Assembly: GCF_949628215.1 (NCBI RefSeq)
Contig: NC_134284.1
Location: forward strand, 4,408,850 to 4,472,849
Direction of reading: 5' to 3'
Length of the DNA stretch: 64,000 nucleotides
Source: Phalacrocorax aristotelis
Lineage: Eukaryota > Chordata > Aves > Suliformes > Phalacrocoracidae
Made by a program: the position numbers and the translations under genes. Below, in pieces: positions 27,832 through 38,370 of this stretch. The notes beneath the pieces are model-generated. The model saw only the letters and a program-made list of their open reading frames with translations, was not told where the DNA came from and did no database searches. Position 1 is the stretch's first letter; each line of letters starts with the position of its first letter.

Positions 27832-28504
27832 AGAAAAACTGAAGTACTAGAATATCAGCTTGGGTTAAATCAAACCCTTAGAAGTTGGACTTTTCTGTAC
27901 AAGTTAAAAGAGTCTTTGAATACAGTTAGAAGTTTAAAGGTCTAAGCTACATCTGTCACCATAAATAGGTAACACAAAAGTGATTCTTTTGCAGAAAATT
28001 CTACTTGTAGGCAGCTCTAACTACTATTTAAGAGAGAAACAAGCACTGAAAATAAAAAGATGTAACTTTCTCAGTGCATTTCCTGCAATACCCTACATTT
28101 CCTACAACTAGCTCTACAATGGGTAATCCAATTGAGACATCAGGTCTCACTGAGAAGAATAGCATCACAGAAGAACATGAGTCCATGGCTAAAGGGAAAG
28201 CAGAAGAATAAAATACAGAAGTTACAAAGAAAAACACAAATTATTAGCAAGTAGATAGTGAGAAACAAAGCAGAAAAGGTGGTATGCTTTAGAAGAGCAC
28301 AACACAGAACATATAGAATTATCAGTCCAGTGGTGTACACATTAAGAAGCTCAAGGAACTACGTATCAGTGATCCAATACTGGCAAAGATTTATCGTTCT
28401 TAGTGCTCAAAATTACATTTTGATAATCCTCAGGTCATCCAAAAATCCTGCTGTTAAACATGAACACATTAGAAGACAACTGCTAAGCATGTAACAAATA
28501 CCTT

Positions 28505-28530
28505 AAGAATAAATAAACAAATAAATAAAT
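28505..28530 (+). repeat. (AAAT)n simple repeat
   Basis: Short imperfect AAAT/AAAC tetranucleotide repeat in intron 1. Confidence 0.8.
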
Positions 28531-29356
28531 ACACTGGTAATTGCCAGGCATGTAATACAAAGTGCAGCAATAACAGAAAAAGTACAGTGATTTGATTCCC
28601 AAGTTCCTATTTTTGAAAAATAGCTGGATTTTAAGCATAGTAGACTAGACCCATTTTGTCTGTAATGTTACAGGTTTGAAAAAAAATAAAATCTGAAAGT
28701 CTTAATGCTTTATAAGCAGTCTAATTTTGACTATTTGACATTAATAGATCACATGGTACCACCCTTTTGAAGCAGTAATCTCACCTGCTGAAGTAGTTCA
28801 ATTACAGTAAAGAACAAACTACCCTGTCAAAAAATTATTTAGATTCACAGGTCACATTGGCAGCCACCACATAACATACTAAACTGTGGCAATAATTTTA
28901 TGGAAATTACAAATTACTCTTAGGGAGAAATTGCAGAACAAGAGCAGGCCCATTACAAGTGTGAAAGATACTTTATACAAGTAAGGAGCATAAACTGTGA
29001 GTCTTCAAGAAACACAACAGACACAAGAGGAACCAATAGATAAGACAGTATTAGAAAATCCTGAGCACATTAATGCAGAAATCCAAAGACTCTCAAGTTC
29101 TATGAGGCAGTAGGAACCAGAAATATTTGAAAACTGTCAATTTATGTATTGCATTACCAGTGGAATACAGATCCTTCCCAGGGAAAGATTGAATGTGCAG
29201 GGTGAAAGCAGCTATTATGGATGTTACTATTTTCCAGTTTGAATCGGCAACAATTACCATGTAATAATAACAAACTGGTTATGGACACCTTCATCACACT
29301 GCAAGTGCCATGACAGATTCTAGAATATTTTCTTAAGACGACTGAATTAGAAAGCT

Positions 29357-29375
29357 GGGGTGGGTGGGGTGGGGG
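29357..29375 (+). repeat. G-quadruplex motif with single-base loops
   Basis: Guanine runs of 4, 3, 4 and 5 are separated by single T loops, the most stable class of predicted quadruplex. It lies in CDIN1 intron 1 on the template strand. Confidence 0.75.
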
Positions 29376-30404
29376 CTTGCTTGATTTTAGTTTTAATAAA
29401 GAAAGAAAGCATCCAAAAGGTCCAATCAGACCCTTCTCGTACTAGAAGAGAATGACACAGGTTCTAGACTACTATAAGACACTTACTCCACAGTTATAAA
29501 ACACATCACTGAAAAAGCCTCCCCTTTAGCACTTAAGTTTACACAAGTTTACAAATCTCTGCAGCTGGCCTCTTTTACAAGATAACTGTATTAGACACTG
29601 CCTGCTTTTCATGATATAACACACACCTATTTCAATACCTCTCCCTTGGTGCTAAGGCAAGCAGTGGCCTTGGAATGCATTAGTAGTATTTTTTAACTGC
29701 ATCTCAAAATCATTAGCCCAACATATTTTGCTACTACAAACTTTTCCCGAGGGCCTTCTGCATCTGCCTTGCTGTGAGAAATAAACGAAAAGACAACAAA
29801 GAAACATCACTTGCTGAGCCATTCACAGAAAGGAGACATGCAGATCACCTCAAAATATACCGTCTTAAGATATTTTGTTAAAAAAAGGTATCAGTTCATT
29901 CATCATTCAAATAGAAGATTTTAGCCTTCTCCCAGGATGGACAAACAAAATTCAGGAGAGGCCTACAAGCAGAATTCAGAAGAGGACATTCTCATCTCAT
30001 AATGTGGATAAGAAGACAACTGTATGTTAAGCCAGCAAATCATGGAAACAACTACCATAGCTAATCTCTGCTTTTCAATGTTCACCACACTGAAGCCAGC
30101 TACTTTAGAAAAAAAGAATTTCTTCCTGATATAACTCTGCATTGCTATTAGTACACAGTTTTTCAGGAGTCTCAAACTGAGGAGTCAATGGATCTTTTGC
30201 AGCATCAAAGAAGTGGTCTGGTAAGTAAAATGCATCAGCAGAAAGGCCTGGCAATTTTCTGACAAACTTACTTTCCCTATGACGGACACTCACGTGCCTA
30301 CGGATCTGTCTTGGAAGCGGGTTCCTACACACAGTGATGGACCTGGAAAACCGAAATTCTAACCTTCTTTCAGGACAGCTTTACAAGGAGACTACAGAAA
30401 GAGA

Positions 30405-30447
30405 ACATGTGCATGTGTGTGCGCGCATGCATGCGTATATACACACA
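30405..30447 (+). repeat. 43-base perfect alternating purine-pyrimidine run
   Basis: Every base alternates between purine and pyrimidine across TGTG, CGCGC, ATGCATGC, TATA and CACA blocks. The central GCGCGC and TGTGTG parts are the classic Z-DNA-forming type. It lies about 1.3 kb downstream of the CDIN1 promoter, in intron 1. Confidence 0.85.
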
Positions 30448-31657
30448 AACACTCTTCTAATTTCATTAGCACCAAAGCGATAAAGCCAAATCTAAGCTCC
30501 TTAGACATATGCTGTCACAGTAAGTGGTTTCCCAAGTTGCAGATGTGCTGTGCAAAGCGAGCTGAGTTCCCAACAACACAACTCAATGCACTCGCTGAAC
30601 CAAACACATTGCTTTAGCATCACTTCATCTCTACAATAGGGCTATTCCCTCAGCTTGATTTTCAACTACATTACGCACTTCCCTGAAAAGGAGAAGATTT
30701 CACTGGATGGTTTAAAAGCCTAAGTTAATGTTGGCTCTTCATCCACTTTAAGTTATACACAGCTTCAGACAGTTTCCTCAGCCACACTCGTGGCAAGACT
30801 AGCAGGGCTTGCTCAGGAAGCATGGGAACGATTTTCTGTTTACTTATTCCCCTCTCTCACCAAAGTATGCACAGCACTAAAAAACCTGCAGTTTTCTGAT
30901 GCATTTTAGAGACAGCACCACTCCTTTCCCTACAGAATCCGATGTGGCTTCCTGTCCAGATTCAGCACTAGTAATCCTTCCCCCAAATCTGAAAAAAAGA
31001 GAAAAACCTTGCTACATGTCCTTTACAACCCTGTTGTTGTTGGTAGTGAGCAAATTTTGGCAATGAAGATCAGTGCACGGAGCATTCTGTCGTGTACACC
31101 TTCCCATGCTAGCCTATGGTCATTTCCAAGTGCCTTTGACAATTCTGAATGCAGCTCAGGCGAGGAAGCAGATAACACTCACATATAAGTAGATGATCCC
31201 TTTTCCAGCCTTCAACTGAAAAGCAGCACCAGGTAGAGAGTAATGGGTCCAGAAAGCCCCTTTTCCCTAAGCCACAGGGGCAGAGGTACTGCAGGCCGAA
31301 TTCTGCCCTTGGTCTCAGCCACGGAGGAACGGCCTGAGCCTTAACACTTCACATAACAAGATCTACTTGGTGTTTAACAACCTCAAGAGTGACCTGAGCG
31401 CTTTTATTTGGCCGTGTGGCGGGGGCGGGAAGCACTCTTTATTTTATGCCAACTTCTCAAGTCCCAGAGAGTGGGGAGTACCCTGCTCCTTGCAGTAGCT
31501 CCAGCGAGCTGTCGCTTGCCGTCGATGACCGTGTGCATGTCCAAGTGATTTTGTACCGTGTGGGGCCTGGAACTGGGGGCACGGGCTGGCGCCGGCGGAG
31601 CGGCCCCCGCCTGCAGCGAGCTCGCAGGCCGCCGCCGGGGGCCCGAGCCGCCCGCCC

Positions 31658-31677
31658 GGGGCCGGGCCGGGCCGGGG
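31658..31677 (+). other. G-quadruplex motif beside exon 1 donor
   Basis: Four guanine runs (4, 3, 3 and 4) are separated by CC loops. The motif lies about 24 bases inside CDIN1 intron 1, on the template strand for CDIN1 transcription, and resembles short GGGGCC/GGGCC repeats. It could influence early elongation, but this is inference. Confidence 0.6.
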
Positions 31678-31701
31678 CGGCGGAAGGCAGGAAGCACTTA
31701 C

Positions 31702-31802
31702 CTAGGGAACTTCTCCTTCAGCTTCCTCAGGCTCTGCCGGGTGGGCTGCACGTGCCCCAGGAACTGGGCTATTTCATCGTACTGGGCTTTGGTCAGCTTC
31801 AT
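31702..31802 (-). CDS. CDIN1: CDIN1 coding exon 1 (N-terminus)
   Basis: This is the first coding exon of CDAN1-interacting nuclease 1 (C15orf41). In vertebrates the protein partners codanin-1, and human mutations cause congenital dyserythropoietic anaemia type I. The ATG is at 31802-31800. The exon encodes 33 residues starting [13 protein letters not shown], with a following [10 protein letters not shown] stretch, which I recognise as the conserved CDIN1 N-terminus (the human protein begins [10 protein letters not shown]). It ends with two bases (AG) of a split serine codon, followed by a strong donor, gtaagt, at 31701. The start was chosen by homology; G at -3 gives a fair initiation context. 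The frame stays open upstream to another ATG at 32018, so a longer N-terminus is formally possible. The exon lies inside the CpG island, as expected for a housekeeping-type promoter. The identification is secure; the exact start is less so. Confidence 0.93.
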
Positions 31803-32018
31803 GCCTCGCACCGCCAGGCCCGCGCGGCGGCGGGAGGGGCGAAAGGGGCGGGCTGCGCCGCTCCGGGCCTCGGCACCGCGGCGAGAGGCAGGAGGCCGGG
31901 TCGCGGTAACCCCGGGGCACCCTTTGCTACAAGGCCGGTGCCGAGGCAACCGGGGCCGCCTGCGCCGCGCCTGCCGCTTCCCGCAGCCCCACCCCGCCGG
32001 GGCGGGGCGAGCCGCCAT
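31803..32018 (-). other. CDIN1: CDIN1 5' leader or in-frame N-terminal extension
   Basis: Upstream of the homology-supported ATG the reading frame stays open for 72 codons, back to an ATG at 32018-32016. The extension would be rich in Ala, Arg, Pro and Gly, as expected for random translation of CpG-island DNA. The upstream ATG also lies inside a YY1-like GATGGCGGC motif (32011-32020, minus strand), which may explain why it exists. I regard this as probable 5' UTR, with alternative initiation an open possibility. Confidence 0.55.
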
Positions 32019-32093
32019 CCCGTGCCGCTCGGCTCTGCGCAGCCGCCCAGGCGGGAGGGGAGTGCGCGGCGGTGGGGCGCTGCGGCGCCTCGC

Positions 32094-32105
32094 GCGGAAA
32101 TGGCG
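32094..32105 (+). promoter_or_regulatory. Composite ETS / YY1-like motif
   Basis: The sequence GCGGAAATGGCG joins an ETS core (GGAA) to a YY1-like AAATGGCG. Such motifs cluster near start sites of CpG-island promoters, and YY1-type sites often sit just downstream of the start, pointing in the direction of transcription. Here it points right, away from CDIN1. Its function is inferred from motif matching only. Confidence 0.4.
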
Positions 32106-32183
32106 CTGCTGGGGCGGGTACCACCACCCTCATAGCCCTCGGGCCTCACACAGAGGCGGTCTCTTTGCCTCGCCTGGGGGCGC

Positions 32184-32196
32184 GGGGGGGGGGGGG
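32184..32196 (+). repeat. G13 homopolymer in CpG island
   Basis: A run of 13 guanines lies in the CpG island upstream of CDIN1. Such runs are prone to length error in sequencing as well as to real variation, so the exact length should be treated with caution. Confidence 0.8.
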
Positions 32197-32343
32197 TACT
32201 GGCCGCCGCGCGGCCGCGGAGAGTGCCTGCTTCTGCGCCCGTACTTCAACGCCTGGGAGGGCGGAAGGAGCCGGTGGCGGGGAGCCGGCTGAGGCGAGCG
32301 GCGCGCTGCCGTTCCCCTGTCGTGCGGCTGAGGTGGGGTGTGG

Positions 32344-32349
32344 GTAAGC
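32344..32349 (+). other. Candidate plus-strand splice donor at CpG island edge
   Basis: The sequence GG|GTAAGC, with GT at 32344-32345, lies at the rim of the CpG island on the strand opposite CDIN1. A promoter-proximal donor of this kind is what a stable divergent lncRNA would use for its first exon. Support is motif-level only. Confidence 0.25.
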
Positions 32350-34229
32350 CCTGCCGTAGCAGGGCTTTAGAGTGTAATTTTCAAGGCCTTTTCCAAAAGT
32401 CACTTTTACATGACTCTTTCTTCCCGTTTAAAGAAAAAAAAAATAAAATACGCTGAAGTAGCGGGGCTGGGGGTCCTGACAGCGCCTGCGTGTCGTTGGC
32501 CTGCAGCCTCACACATCCAAGCTGGTGCTTGAATTTACTTCAAGGTTTGTTAGGTCTCGGCCTTAAGCAAATTATATTATTAAATACCATTTAAATATCA
32601 GTACGCATGTTGCAAGCCTTCGTTTCTGTGCTCGTCACAAGGTATTGAACACCTTGTAAAATAGGTATACCCTTTTAAAAACAGCATACAGAAACTACAG
32701 GTTACAAAGAGAATTAGCCATGCATTTGCCTGAGAAATATAAACAAAATTTTAGTTTAATCGCATTCATGAACTGAGTACAGGGTATTTGAGTCCTGACC
32801 TTGAGATTTCAGGCACTTAATCCACAAAATTTGCTTTAAATCTTAATTTTTTATTATTATGGATTTTAAGTTCTGTTCACTTGCTTTTGCTCTTGAAAGC
32901 TTTAGGATGACATATTAAGTGTTCTTCTGCATCTTAGCCAGAAACTTTAAAAAGTTTCTTGCAGGAGTACAAGATTTGCAAGTTCAAGGAAAAATTAATA
33001 TCATGGGTATGTCAGAAGGGTCAGTCATTTAGAAATATATGAGAGACTGATTTCTAATTGATTAACAATGCCCAGTGAACCCTCTATCACTTGATCCTCC
33101 ATGGATTTTAGTGAGTTTTGTTTGGAACCAGGAGCTTTCTTGGGAACAGCTATTTCTGGTACTATGGCCTAAATATGAATGTTTGAAACTCATGAGGCCC
33201 CACAGTAAAAGAAAATACAGTGAAGCTAAGCCGAATTACAGATTCCATTCTTTACTCAGACACCAAAAAATAAATATGTGAAATTGAGGAAAAAGCATTC
33301 TTTTAAAGGGGAATATTATCTAGTGCAAAGATAGTTTATTTTCTTTAGCTCTGTCAAGTAGTATACTTAATAGTAGGAGATATGTGCCTTTGGGAGGGAA
33401 GGGGGTGCTCCTTTCAATCTGATATCTACTTTAAAGGCCCATAACGGTATAACTTGCTTGGGCCATAGAAAGAGTTATCTTCCCCCCTATCTTTCAAAAG
33501 GCAAGAATTATGACCTTTTCTTTTGAAATACATTTTTTTAAAAATTAAATGGTCCTTCACTACCACTGCTACTGCTCCTTTAGAAACAAACACTAGTTCT
33601 TCTTTAAAAAACAAAAACAAAGAACCCAAAACTACACAACATCTTGCTGTCTTTGTTGTGGGATAATTTCAAGTGAAACTTGTTTTTAAAAACCATAATG
33701 TTACTATATATAATTTCTATAATTTCTGTCTCTGTTCATTTCACTTGTTTACTACTACATGTTCTTGATTTTTTTTTTTTTTACAACTCAGGTGACACTT
33801 CAGTCTGCAATGTGTAGAAGTGAAATAGGTTAAAAGAACTACAGTATGAAGTTACCAGTCTCCATGGACCAAACTGCAAACATCTGATGTATGTATTATG
33901 TATATATTGGATATGTTTTGTAGACTATCCTACTGGAACAAGATTTTGTAAATTTCAAAGTTTTTTAAAAAAATACATAAATTTCTAGCATGAAGGGTCA
34001 CTGAAACTAAGAGGAGCTAACTTGTTGTCACAAGGAGCAAACAGCCCTTAAAGATACGAGCTGCTGCTTGTCATCACAAAGAAGCATTTTGCATGCTGAA
34101 ATGCAAAACATTGATGATAAGTTCTGTATGGAATGTATAAGCCACTCTTTGCCTAAATTAGTTAATACAGAACTATTCCAATGAAATGCTCAAAAATCTA
34201 ATGACAAAAAAAATGAGATGTTCCTGGAA

Positions 34230-34610
34230 GAAAGAGTTCATTACATACTTTTTTCCCCCAGCAATCAAACTGCCATTGCAGTTTTGCTACATAAAACAAC
34301 CATCAGACCATTAGTAATTAGGCTGTGGGCATCTATATTGCAAGATGTTGTAGATGGTAGAAATTTGCATAAATTCAATAAGCAACTGGATAAAATACAT
34401 AAGAAAAAATAAAGCATGAAAATTTTAAATTTATCTTTGGCTCAGGGAGTTTGAGAGCTGCAAATGGTTGGGTGCTGGGGAACATTCTCAGGAGGTAACT
34501 ACGTGCTTGCTTTGTTCTTATATTGTTTCCTTGGTATCTGCCTGTGGCAGCTGCTCTTGATTTTTGCCTTGGAGTTGGGCTCCAGTCCATCTATTGTATA
34601 AACTAAGTTT
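34230..34610 (+). mobile_element. Old LINE 3'-end relic
   Basis: An open stretch at 34218-34412 ends with LWASILQDVVDGRNLHKF, then NKQLDKI, the pattern seen at the C-terminus of CR1/L3-type LINE ORF2 (LWNSLP..VV.A.SL..FK..LDK). After it come bases resembling the common sauropsid 3' end of that group, including 'tgcttgctttgttcttat' near 34505 and 'gggctccagtccatctat' near 34576. I am fairly confident that it is retroelement-derived but cannot name the subfamily. Confidence 0.5.
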
Positions 34611-35337
34611 CCTTCCAAGAAGGACAGAGGACTAAAGAGAAAGAAATTATGGGAAAAAAAACAAACAATTGGGAATAACAAATGAGGGTGAAAAAAGGAA
34701 GAGGACATGTAAGCTATAGGGGGAAAATAAAGGCAGGGAGACAAAGTGAAAACACCTCGCAGAGAGCTTCCAGTAATGACTGTCATTCCTTGCAGGTAGT
34801 CTTGGCCACAGTTGGTGTAGGACAGTAGGTAATGAACCCTTGGTTTGTTTTTTATTTTGTGTGAGTTGATAGTTTAACTGTCATATTAGTAGGTGTCTCC
34901 CATTACCTTAAGCAGATGATTGCATAGTGTGATTTACAGCTAAGTTCAGAGTTAAAATACCATTCATTATTCTCCACAGAGCTTAAAACCACTGTGTTTT
35001 GAGAGTAGGTAATTGTAGCATGATATTGTGAGGAATCAATTCATCCACAAAGGGCAAATTTTGATCTTTTTACTTTTACCACCCCATTTCTTCATAGACA
35101 CAACCTCCATGTTGCTTTCTGTAACAAAATTGATGCAAGGACTGCTAGCAGTCATGCATATTTTCCAATCTAATGATTGTAAATGTTAGTGTTGGGGACT
35201 ACAGTAAGACTGGTATCTGATTTACAACTGGTTGGAGTGTTTGTTACAATTTCCTAATGCTTGTAATATTCCCACTTCATTCAGTTTGCTGCATGTTTCT
35301 ACAAGTATTTTTTAGTCTTCTGACATATCCTGTGTGA

Positions 35338-35356
35338 TTTTTTTTTTTTTTTTTTT
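35338..35356 (+). repeat. Poly(T) run, 19 bases
   Basis: A homopolymer in intergenic DNA. No SINE or processed gene was recognised on either side. Confidence 0.85.
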
Positions 35357-37132
35357 GTAAAATTCAGCTCTTTTTATTTGATATTTTTGTATTGTAAGAA
35401 AAACGTGAGCGTGCTTCCACTTAACTTGGTAGCAATCTGTAACAGGTCTAATAAACACCTCCACAGGATACAGTTGTTACCTCATAAACAAGGAGAACCC
35501 TCAGTTTATGATCTAATTTATATCCATAGGATTTAATGTACTTTTTGAAAGTGATTGTGTTGTGAAACAAACCATGATATTTTCAGTATGTATTAAACAA
35601 ACAATTAAAAAGAAAAGAACAGTTGGTCTATACATCACTGTTAAACATTAACTGTTTTGCCAATTCACAAGATGATAAGTCAACATAAGTTTCTGTTTTT
35701 TTCCCCTAAAACTATTCATGGGATTGCTTTATACCACAACGGTGTGGAGAACATGACAGCAATAGAATTATTATACATAGCAGAATACCAATTAAAAAAG
35801 GCAGCCAGGCATTGTTTTCCTTCTGTGTCTTCAGATTTGTTCCTCGTAAAAACAGAATTTCATTGAAGCAAATTCGTATAGTTTTCTGTACTATTAGTAT
35901 ACCCAGTATATCTTTCTTTAAAATACTCATTGCTTGTTGAAGTAATTTAAAAAATAATAAAAAAAAATCATACAGTGTTTTGAAAACAATGCTTTATATG
36001 CGTGGGTCCTGATCTATGGTCAATTGAAAGTCTATCAATTTTAGTGGACTTGGGCCTCTTTTATGATTCTAAGCTGCATGTTTATGTAGTTTCTGTAACA
36101 AGCTGTAAAAGATTTTTGAAAATGATGAGTTATTTAAAAATCAATTTCTATAACTGCAATGATAAGATGCCCTAAGTGTTCTTACCCTGCCACTTGACTC
36201 TACTGTAGTTCTCACTATGAAATTTCTGGAGTTTGGATTTGCCTTTTTAAGCTCTCAGTAGTCAGATACAGAAACCTATATGAAAATAGCTTTCTGGTTT
36301 CAAATTCAATTATTCAAACTTAATTTGCCCTCTTTGTCTGTATGTGTTAAAATATTGCTAACTACTGCATAATGCCTTTTCCTCAAGGGATTTCAGCTTC
36401 ATTCACTGTACAGAGAGAACCCTGTAGTTGTGCAGTGAATTAGGTTGTTTTCTCTAGGACCTTTGCCTCATTAGTTACAGAATTTGGGATATGTACTGGG
36501 TGAATTAAGCAGGAACTATAGAAGAAATTTAAGTATAAAGATAATTTGACTGCTGCCCAGGAAATATGCATTCTCTCCTTTCCTCTGTTACGGACTTTTT
36601 ATGTAAGCCTAAAAGTCATTTGATAGAATTTTCTTTCCATGCGGCTTTTTTTTGACACAACATGCACATTATTCTGTGCCAGTCATCTACTTCAGTTACA
36701 AAGGTGCCATAAACTGCTGGCTAGAGAGATCATCCCAATCTACTCCGGCCAGTTTCAGAGTAATACCTGTGCACTTGTATTACTGCTACTGCTGATTGTG
36801 TGCATAGTGGTCAGATCAGCTGATCCAGCTGAAAACTTGTAACAGTAGCGTTGCAATGTGTAAATATATTAAAACCAACCTGAGCCGTTAAAATACAACT
36901 ATTCTAGTGAAAGAGAAAGTACACTTTGTGATAGATTGTATTTTTTCAGTATTTACTTTTATTTTTGCTAATCAGCAAAAGTTGTAACTTTTGTAACTTT
37001 GCGATGTATTTCGGTAGCATTACTGTGAGACAGCGGGACTCTGCTGAATTGCCTGGCTTGTTTTTATTAACTTGTTGGAAACATTGTACCTCAGAGTAGC
37101 TAAGTAGCTTGTCTGTTTCTCTTTTCTTCTAG

Positions 37133-37155
37133 CCAGTAGTATTTCAGATAGAAAG
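37133..37155 (+). other. Microexon-like unit, plus strand
   Basis: A long pyrimidine tract ending in cttctag (AG at 37131-37132) precedes 23 bases, which are followed at once by a near-perfect donor, aaag|gtaagt (GT at 37156-37157). An acceptor and donor of this quality so close together are the hallmark of a microexon. It would belong to a plus-strand transcript diverging from CDIN1. No coding potential can be judged from 23 bases. It may be a chance pairing. Confidence 0.3.
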
Positions 37156-37811
37156 GTAAGTACTTTGCAAGGTTAAAACTAGTTCCAGTATTGTGCTTCA
37201 TTGCTTTCCAACAAAACTCTGAAAGAGTAACAAATTCTGCCTAAGCATGAATTATGAAAGAGATAACAGATTAGTGTTAACTCCCTGACCTGATGATGTA
37301 TCCAGTGCCTAACAACAGGCAACAGAAACTTAAATTTGTAGAATCATGTGCTGTTGTAGTAGTTTGGGTCTTTTTTTCTGTCCACTTCCTCTTACTCCCA
37401 TACACAGGAAATAAAACAGCAAAGGTTTGCTTATATAGCTTGTGGTGATTCACCAATGCTGTTTGACTTCAATGGGAGCTGTGTATGATTAGCCAACCTG
37501 AAAATTAGGACCTTATTAAGTGTAGTCTGGAACTTTTAAGCATATAACAATTTTTAGGGAATTTTGGATTATTTTAGATCAGATAAGCTTTGGGGAGGGA
37601 CAAAGTAGTAGATTAAGGGTCATTTTTTTCTCTTAGTAGTGAATTTTGTATTGCTACTTTAAACTGAGTTATATTGAATAGCTGAGGTTTCTTTCACTGT
37701 TTTTCTTCTAAAATGCTTAATGCTTTATTGCCCAAGGATTCTTACCTCTCATTACATGTCAAGTATTTTCAGCATTAAAAAGAATTGTAATATTCTTTGA
37801 AGGACTGTTGC

Positions 37812-38370
37812 CACAGAATCATAGAAATGTAGAGTGCAGCTAACCTCAGGAGATCATGTAGTCAACCAGATCAGATATTTGATAGTACCAAATATAACTG
37901 CACTGTCTCATACTGAAATATTTCTAATTTATTGTTGTAGACTTCCATAATGAGGTTTTCATAGTCTCCATTGGTAACATGTTCCAGTACTTTACTTCAC
38001 TTGAACTAGGACAGCTTGTTTCTAATGTTTAATTCGAAGCCCATGGATTGCAAGTGAAACCACTTACTTTACTCTGTGTACTTTGAAGCAAGGGGAGGAT
38101 GATAAATTACTGGCTTTTTTACTTGTTTCAGGATTATTGTAATGCTGAGCCACTTCTTCCATTTTTATTTGATAGTGTATTAAAGCCCAGTTCTTTCAGT
38201 CCTCTCTTGTAAGTCTTTTTCTGAAAGAGTTGTCATTTTTTTGCTCTCTATGCTTTGCAACATTTTTCTTAAAATCCAGTGCAAACACTACTTCAGCTGA
38301 GGCATTTCATTTCACTGAGTAGAATATAACTTCTCATATTTTCTAGGCAGGATTCCTGTGTACAATTTCT
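37812..38370 (-). mobile_element. Ancient CR1-like LINE 3' end, antisense
   Basis: Reading left to right, the sequence starts with the reverse-complement CR1 tail (cagaatcatagaaatgtag), followed by 'aggagatcatgtagtcaacc'. Collinear decayed matches follow to the antisense 3' UTR and C-terminus, including 'acatgttccagtactttact' near 37978, 'agttctttcagtcctctctt' near 38189 and 'acttcagctgaggcatttca' near 38290. The element therefore inserted on the minus strand. It is strongly diverged, and the right boundary is uncertain. Confidence 0.7.

Larger units (their letters stand above)
6000..31701 (-). other. CDIN1: CDIN1 intron 1 (about 25.7 kb)
   Basis: This long first intron runs from the donor at 31701 to the acceptor at 6000. 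It contains a MIR-like SINE core near 7100-7215, an AT-rich microsatellite (18402-18430), a long polypyrimidine tract (23860-24162), several G or C runs, a very strong G-quadruplex motif (29357-29375) and a Z-DNA-type alternating run (30405-30447). The open frames inside it are short, lack homology that I can see, and look like chance. No coding exon was found between exons 1 and 2. First introns of this size often carry enhancers, but I can point to none here from sequence alone. Confidence 0.85.
31400..32350. promoter_or_regulatory. CpG island promoter of CDIN1
   Basis: CpG dinucleotides are abrupt and dense across about 950 bp, in a window that is otherwise CpG-poor and AT-rich. The island covers CDIN1 exon 1. 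It has GC boxes at 31845-31852, 31999-32008 and 32111-32118, and an ETS-plus-YY1-like motif at 32094-32105. There is no TATA box in a sensible place, which fits a broad CpG-island promoter. The island extends about 550 bp upstream of the CDIN1 ATG, leaving room for divergent transcription to the right. Transcription start sites cannot be set from sequence alone. Confidence 0.9.
32351..37811. other. Upstream intergenic DNA, segment 1
   Basis: AT-rich DNA beyond the CpG island. It contains the old LINE relic at 34230-34610, a poly(T) run and the microexon-like unit at 37133. Two short stretches (about 36005-36065 and 37458-37515) carry the 'ttcaatgggagc'-type core of a palindromic sauropsid repeat whose name I cannot give. 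No protein gene was seen. Confidence 0.7.

Noticed and set aside
30105..30332. 75-codon minus-strand open frame close to CDIN1 exon 1
   Set aside because: No match to CDIN1 or another family, no good acceptor-donor pair, and the exon 1 to exon 2 junction is already in phase without it.
31416..32292. Long plus-strand open frames (239 and 244 codons) across the CpG island
   Set aside because: Stop codons are AT-rich, so high-GC islands give long chance frames. Composition is Arg/Ala/Gly/Pro-rich, the frames overlap each other and the CDIN1 exon, and no domain is visible.
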